This document shows, piece by piece, positions 14,106-17,285 of a stretch of 17,285 bases of DNA. Each line of letters starts with the position of its first letter. The first letter of the stretch is position 1. Origin of the DNA: Chloroflexota bacterium (GTDB lineage Bacteria > Chloroflexota > Limnocylindria > Limnocylindrales > CSP1-4); contig JACQEH010000116.1 in the NCBI GenBank assembly GCA_016200675.1, positions 1 through 17,285 on the forward strand, written 5' to 3'. The position numbers and the translations under genes were made by a program. Under the pieces are notes generated by a model. It was not told where the DNA came from and made no database searches. It worked only from the letters and a program-made list of their open reading frames with translations.

Positions 14106-15223
14106 CGGCCGTGGCGGGGAGGCTGGCCGTCGTCGGCGCCGGCACGATGGGCGCCGGCATCGCCCAGGTCGCCCTCGAGGCTGGCTGGGCGGTGACTGTC
14201 CACGACCCTGCGCCGGGCGCCTTCGACCGCGGCCGGGCGCGGATCGCTGATGGCCTCCGGCGACGCGCGGCCAAGCATGGCCTCACCCGTGATGCTGCCC
14301 GCGAATGGGTCGAGGAGCGTCTCGGTCACCTGGTCGAGGTCCGGACGCTGGGCGAGGCCGCGGCCGAGGCCGACCTCGTCATCGAGGCGGCCATCGAGGA
14401 CCTTGCCGCGAAGCGGGCGATCTTCGCGGACCTCGACTCGGCCGCCGGCCATCGGACGATCCTGGCCACGAACACGAGCGCCCTCTCGATTGCCGCGATC
14501 GCCGAGGCCGCGGTGCGCCACCCGGAGCGCGTCCTCGGCCTGCACTTCTTCAATCCCGCGCCGGTCATGCTCCTCGTGGAGGTTGTGCCCGGCCGGCGGA
14601 CCGACGAGGCGGTCACCCGGCGGGCGACCGAGATCGTGCGGGGCTGGGGCAAGGTCCCGGTGCGATCCACGGACACCGCGGGCTTCATCGTCAACCGGGT
14701 GAACCGGCCGTTCACCATCGAGGCCCTCCGCATGGTGGAAGCCGGCGACGCCCACGTTGCGGAGATCGACGAGGCGCTCCGCGACGCGGGCTTCCCGATG
14801 GGCCCCTTCGAGCTGATGGATCTCGTGGGCCTGGACGTCAACCTGGCCGCCGCCACCGCCGTCTGGGAGGGCCTGGGGCGGCCCGACCGCCTCCGGCCCT
14901 CGCCGATCCAGGCGCGGCTCGTGGCAGACGGCTCGCTGGGGCGCAAGACGGGCAGCGGCTTCTATCGCTACACGATCACCCACGACCCGGTCCCGAACCC
15001 GCTCGCCCACGCGGTCGCGCGGCCGGTCCCGCTCGGCCACGTGTCCGACCCGGCCGGCATCGTCGGGCGGATCCGGGCGGCGATCGCCGCCGAGGCAGCG
15101 CTGGCGCGGGACGCCGGCGTCGCCTCGGAAGCCGACATCGACACCGCCCTGTGGCTCGGCGCGGGGCACCCGCAGGGTCCCTTCGCGTGGGCCCGCGGAC
15201 ACGACCCTACAATTCACGCGTGA
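14102..15223 (+). CDS. paaH: 3-hydroxyacyl-CoA dehydrogenase, PaaH-type
   Basis: A 373-residue NAD-dependent dehydrogenase that oxidises 3-hydroxyadipyl-CoA to 3-oxoadipyl-CoA. The Rossmann motif VVGAGTMGAGIAQ begins at about residue 10. LVIEAAIEDLAAKRAIF and TNTSALSI are followed by HFFNPAPVMLLVEVV, which carries the catalytic histidine, then TAGFIVNRVNRPFTIEALRM and the GPFELMDLVGLD of the helical domain. A second partial helical repeat at the C-terminus ends LWLGAGHPQGPFAWARG, typical of PaaH-like enzymes. GTG 14102 is preferred because the homology starts just after it; TTG 14084 in frame is an alternative. Its stop overlaps paaJ (GTGA). Confidence 0.92.
   Translation: MTAVAGRLAVVGAGTMGAGIAQVALEAGWAVTVHDPAPGAFDRGRARIADGLRRRAAKHGLTRDAAREWVEERLGHLVEVRTLGEAAAEADLVIEAAIEDLAAKRAIFADLDSAAGHRTILATNTSALSIAAIAEAAVRHPERVLGLHFFNPAPVMLLVEVVPGRRTDEAVTRRATEIVRGWGKVPVRSTDTAGFIVNRVNRPFTIEALRMVEAGDAHVAEIDEALRDAGFPMGPFELMDLVGLDVNLAAATAVWEGLGRPDRLRPSPIQARLVADGSLGRKTGSGFYRYTITHDPVPNPLAHAVARPVPLGHVSDPAGIVGRIRAAIAAEAALARDAGVASEADIDTALWLGAGHPQGPFAWARGHDPTIHA
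15208..15213 (+). promoter_or_regulatory. TACAAT box inside the end of paaH, six bases before paaJ
   Basis: TACAAT lies in the last codons of paaH and is separated by six bases from GTG 15220, the same geometry as at 4906/4918. It could start a leaderless paaJ transcript independent of paaH. No -35 is visible, and it also simply encodes part of the PaaH C-terminus, so it may be coincidental. Confidence 0.3.
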
Positions 15224-16449
15224 CCCGAGATCCGCATCGCCCGCTCCGGGAGGCCTGGATCATCGAGGCCGTCCGGACGCCGATCGGGCGCTACGGCGGT
15301 GCGCTGGCAAGCGTGCGGCCCGACGACCTCGCAGCCCTCGTCATCCGGGCGGTCGTCGATCGCTCGGGCATCGACCCGGCCCTGATCGAGGACGTCATCC
15401 TCGGCTGTGCCAACCAGGCGGGCGAGGACAACCGCGACGTGGCCCGGATGGCCCTCCTCCTCGCCGGCCTGCCGGTCGAGGTCGGCGGCCTGACCGTCAA
15501 CCGCCTGTGCGGCTCGGGCCTGCAGGCGATCAACTCGGCGGCCCACGCCATCGCCTTCGACGACGGCGACGTCTTCATCGGCGGCGGCGTCGAATCGATG
15601 ACCCGCGCCCCGTACGTGATGGCCAAGGCGGAGGGTCCCTGGGACCGCGGCCCCCGCGAGCTCCAGGACACGACGCTCGGCTGGCGCTTCGTCAACCCGA
15701 AGCTCGCGGCCGCCCACTACCCCTACTCCATGGGCGAGACGGCCGAGAACGTGGCGGAACGCTGGTCGGTTCCGCGCGACCGCCAGGACGCCTTTGCCCT
15801 CGCCAGCCACCAGAAGGCCGTCGCCGCGATCGAGAGGGGGGCGTTCGACGGCCAGATCGTGCCGGTCCCGGTTCCCCAGAAGAAGGGCGATCCCATCCTC
15901 GTGACCCGTGACGAGCATCCCCGCGGGGACTCGACGATGGAGGCACTGGGCCGGCTCCGTCCTGCCTTCCGCGAGGGCGGCAGCGTGACCGCCGGCAACG
16001 CCTCCGGCATCAACGACGGCGCCTCGGCGGTCCTCCTGGTCGAGGCGGAGCGGGCCCGCGAGCTCGGCCTCCGGCCGCTGGCGAGGGTCGTCTCGACCGC
16101 GATCGCCGGCATCGACCCGGCGATGATGGGCGCCGGCCCGATCCCGGCCGTCCGCAAGGCCCTGGCCCGGGCCGGCTTGACGCCCGCCGACCTCGATCTC
16201 GTGGAGCTGAACGAGGCGTTCGCGAGCCAGTCCGTGGTCTGCATCGACGAGCTGGGCCTCGATCCGGCGCGGGTCAACGTCAACGGCGGCGCCATCGCCC
16301 TGGGGCACCCCCTCGGGATGAGCGGCGGCCGCCTGGTGACCATGCTCGTCCACGAGCTCCGGGCCCGCGGTGGGCGCTACGGCCTCGCCACGATGTGCAT
16401 CGGGGTGGGGCAGGGGATCGCGACGGTCGTCGAGCGCGTCGAGGGCTGA
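15220..16449 (+). CDS. paaJ: 3-oxoadipyl-CoA / beta-ketoadipyl-CoA thiolase
   Basis: A 409-residue thiolase that splits 3-oxoadipyl-CoA with CoA into succinyl-CoA and acetyl-CoA. Catalytic residues are Cys97 (NRLCGSG), His363 (ALGHPLGMSG) and Cys393 (CIGVGQG), with NEAFA at 331-335. The PaaJ/PcaF subtype is supported by PIGRYGGALASVRPDDLAAL, CANQAGEDNRDVARMALLLA (63-82) and GWRFVNPKL (154-162), which are characteristic of that subgroup rather than of acetoacetyl-CoA thiolases. GTG 15220 overlaps the paaH stop; homology begins about 12 residues later. It ends the paa cluster and faces the convergent GGDEF-like gene. Confidence 0.94.
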   Translation: MTRDPHRPLREAWIIEAVRTPIGRYGGALASVRPDDLAALVIRAVVDRSGIDPALIEDVILGCANQAGEDNRDVARMALLLAGLPVEVGGLTVNRLCGSGLQAINSAAHAIAFDDGDVFIGGGVESMTRAPYVMAKAEGPWDRGPRELQDTTLGWRFVNPKLAAAHYPYSMGETAENVAERWSVPRDRQDAFALASHQKAVAAIERGAFDGQIVPVPVPQKKGDPILVTRDEHPRGDSTMEALGRLRPAFREGGSVTAGNASGINDGASAVLLVEAERARELGLRPLARVVSTAIAGIDPAMMGAGPIPAVRKALARAGLTPADLDLVELNEAFASQSVVCIDELGLDPARVNVNGGAIALGHPLGMSGGRLVTMLVHELRARGGRYGLATMCIGVGQGIATVVERVEG

Positions 16450-16509
16450 GCCGGGGCGAAGGGTGGCGGCCGTCGAGGCACCCGGCCGGTCATGCGCGGT
16501 CAGCCCTCG
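16440..16509. terminator. Convergent bidirectional terminator-like inverted repeat
   Basis: cgagggctga (16440-16449) and tcagccctcg (16500-16509) are perfect reverse complements. Each contains a stop codon of one of the two convergent genes. Inside, gccggg (16450-16455) pairs with cccggc (16481-16486), leaving a one-sided 13-nt bulge, and gggtg/caccc gives an alternative inner stem. No T-tracts are present. Confidence 0.45.
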
Positions 16510-17090
16510 GCGACGGTCCCGGCAGCGGCGAGGACCCGTTCGAGGGCCATGTCGAGCGAGCTGTCGGTCGCGATGGCGGCCGAGAAGGCGCGAATCGCCA
16601 CGGGCGCACCGACCGCCTTGAGCCAGACCTGGCAGTCGAGCACGATGCGGTCGGCGACGTGGCGGACCTCGCGCTCGGTCGTCTCCGGGAGCAGGACGTT
16701 GAAGCGAGCGTCACCCGTTCGCGTCACGAGGTCCGTGTCACGCAGGCCGCGATGGACGGCGTGGGCCATGGCTCCCGCGATGCGGCCCAGCCAGGCCCTC
16801 GCCTCGGGCGTGCGCGCCGTCGGGATCGCCGAGATCACCATGACCGCCGCGGGCCGGCGATAGCGGGCGCTGCGCGCGCTCTCGCGTCGGAGGGCCTCTT
16901 CCCACGCGATGCGGGTCTCGAGCGCGCTGAAGGCTCCCGTCGCCGGGCCGCCCGCCCCGGGGGCCGCCACGGGTTCGCGCCGCCCACGCCGATGTTGGGG
17001 GCCGCTCAGGAACGAGCTGATCGCCTCGTCGACGCGCCCATCGGCCATATCCGGCAGCGAGAAGCGGCGAGCGCGGGTCGATTGGGGCAC
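16500..17090 (-). CDS. Degenerate GGDEF-like domain protein
   Basis: A 196-residue protein. Residues about 56-195 look like a diguanylate-cyclase fold: ALETRIAWEEALRRESARSARYRRPAAVMVIS (56-87), GLRDTDLVTRTGDARFNVLLPETTEREVRHVADRI (115-149), then a WLKAVGAPVAIRAFSAAIATD strand. In active cyclases the turn reads R-x-GGDEF-x-xLLPxT; here it is TGDARF, so the catalytic and metal residues are lost, and the first metal Asp (after VMVI) is also absent. It is probably a non-catalytic GGDEF relative used for binding or scaffolding. The first ~50 residues are low-complexity. Start is GTG 17090 with CGAGGA 3 nt upstream; ATG 17048 is an alternative. It is convergent with paaJ and not part of that operon. 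Confidence 0.7.
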   Translation of the reverse strand: MPQSTRARRFSLPDMADGRVDEAISSFLSGPQHRRGRREPVAAPGAGGPATGAFSALETRIAWEEALRRESARSARYRRPAAVMVISAIPTARTPEARAWLGRIAGAMAHAVHRGLRDTDLVTRTGDARFNVLLPETTEREVRHVADRIVLDCQVWLKAVGAPVAIRAFSAAIATDSSLDMALERVLAAAGTVAEG

Positions 17091-17165
17091 GGTCCTCGCC
17101 GGGTGCTGGGGGATGGGCGATGCGGCCCGACGGGGCCGGCGTCGCGGTGGACGGAGGGCCCAACC

Positions 17166-17193
17166 TTAGTACGCCGATTCCCAAATCTCGCAA
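17166..17193 (-). promoter_or_regulatory. Weak promoter of the GGDEF-like gene
   Basis: On the minus strand TTGCGA (17188-17193, 4 of 6) and TACTAA (17166-17171) are 16 bp apart, in the only AT-richer patch of the region, about 75 nt before GTG 17090. Confidence 0.3.
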
Positions 17194-17202
17194 CGTATGG
17201 CA

Positions 17203-17285
17203 TCAGGCTGCCTGAGCCACCGGGGTCAGAGCAGCCAGGACGCGGTGGAGGTCGAGCCTCGTGAAACGCCACTCGAAGGGCTTGG
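17203..17285 (-). mobile_element. C-terminal end of a transposase-like gene, cut by the window edge
   Basis: The minus strand from 17283 reads KPFEWRFTRLDLHRVL then AALTPVAQAA and a TGA at 17203-17205. The motif (K)PFxWxFTRxDLxxLL is the characteristic tail of IS630/IS-like DDE transposases. Only 26 codons are inside the window, so completeness of the element cannot be judged. The stop lies within a 5-bp hairpin (tcagg/cctga). No terminal inverted repeat could be confirmed. Confidence 0.6.

Overview
The window is a very GC-rich, densely packed bacterial segment. It reads as ordinary chromosome carrying a phenylacetate (PAA) degradation cluster, flanked by a nitrogen/amine-uptake pair on the left and a mobile-element remnant on the right. 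Frequent GTG starts, 1-4 nt start/stop overlaps, short PadR and TetR regulators, a GT87-type membrane protein and several apparently leaderless starts suit a high-GC Chloroflexota lineage or an Actinomycetota-like organism. The lineage is inference; no rRNA or other marker gene is present.

Left part (1-4381, mostly minus strand). An amino-acid/choline-type APC permease (1451-3097) precedes a glutamine-synthetase-family gene (110-1355). A perfect 13-bp hairpin lies between them. The synthetase gene is broken: N- and C-terminal halves are intact but sit in different frames, and roughly 45 residues around the conserved GPGQHE-type active-site segment are missing. The permease has a good -10 box, a leader with two hairpins and a strong Shine-Dalgarno. 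Upstream lies a LolA-like protein of unknown role (3337-4110) with a promoter that abuts its ATG.

Middle part (4382-10463, plus strand). A short PadR regulator overlaps the start of a decayed gene. Then follow a flavin reductase-like protein, an alpha/beta hydrolase, an EthD-domain protein, a PaaF-like enoyl-CoA hydratase, a DUF1444-like protein, a PaaG-like isomerase and a GT87-type polytopic protein, almost all with tiny gaps or overlaps.

Right part (10464-17285). A TetR regulator of PaaR type has a canonical -35 box and a 14-bp palindrome that fits the Thermus PaaR consensus as I remember it. It is translationally coupled to paaA-paaB-paaC-paaD. After a 112-nt gap come paaH and paaJ. Together these give ring epoxidation (PaaABC, with PaaD for cofactor maturation), isomerisation to the oxepin (PaaG), and the lower pathway of hydration, dehydrogenation and thiolysis (PaaF, PaaH, PaaJ) to succinyl-CoA and acetyl-CoA. 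Not present are paaE (the epoxidase reductase), paaK (CoA ligase), paaZ (ring-opening hydrolase/aldehyde dehydrogenase) and paaI. Convergent to paaJ is a degenerate GGDEF-like protein, and the window ends inside the C-terminus of a transposase-like gene.

No tRNA, rRNA or CRISPR array was seen, and no gene-free stretch exceeds 300 bases. The least ordinary items are the deleted glutamine synthetase, the PaaR operator, the paaE-less epoxidase operon and the recurring leaderless promoter geometry.
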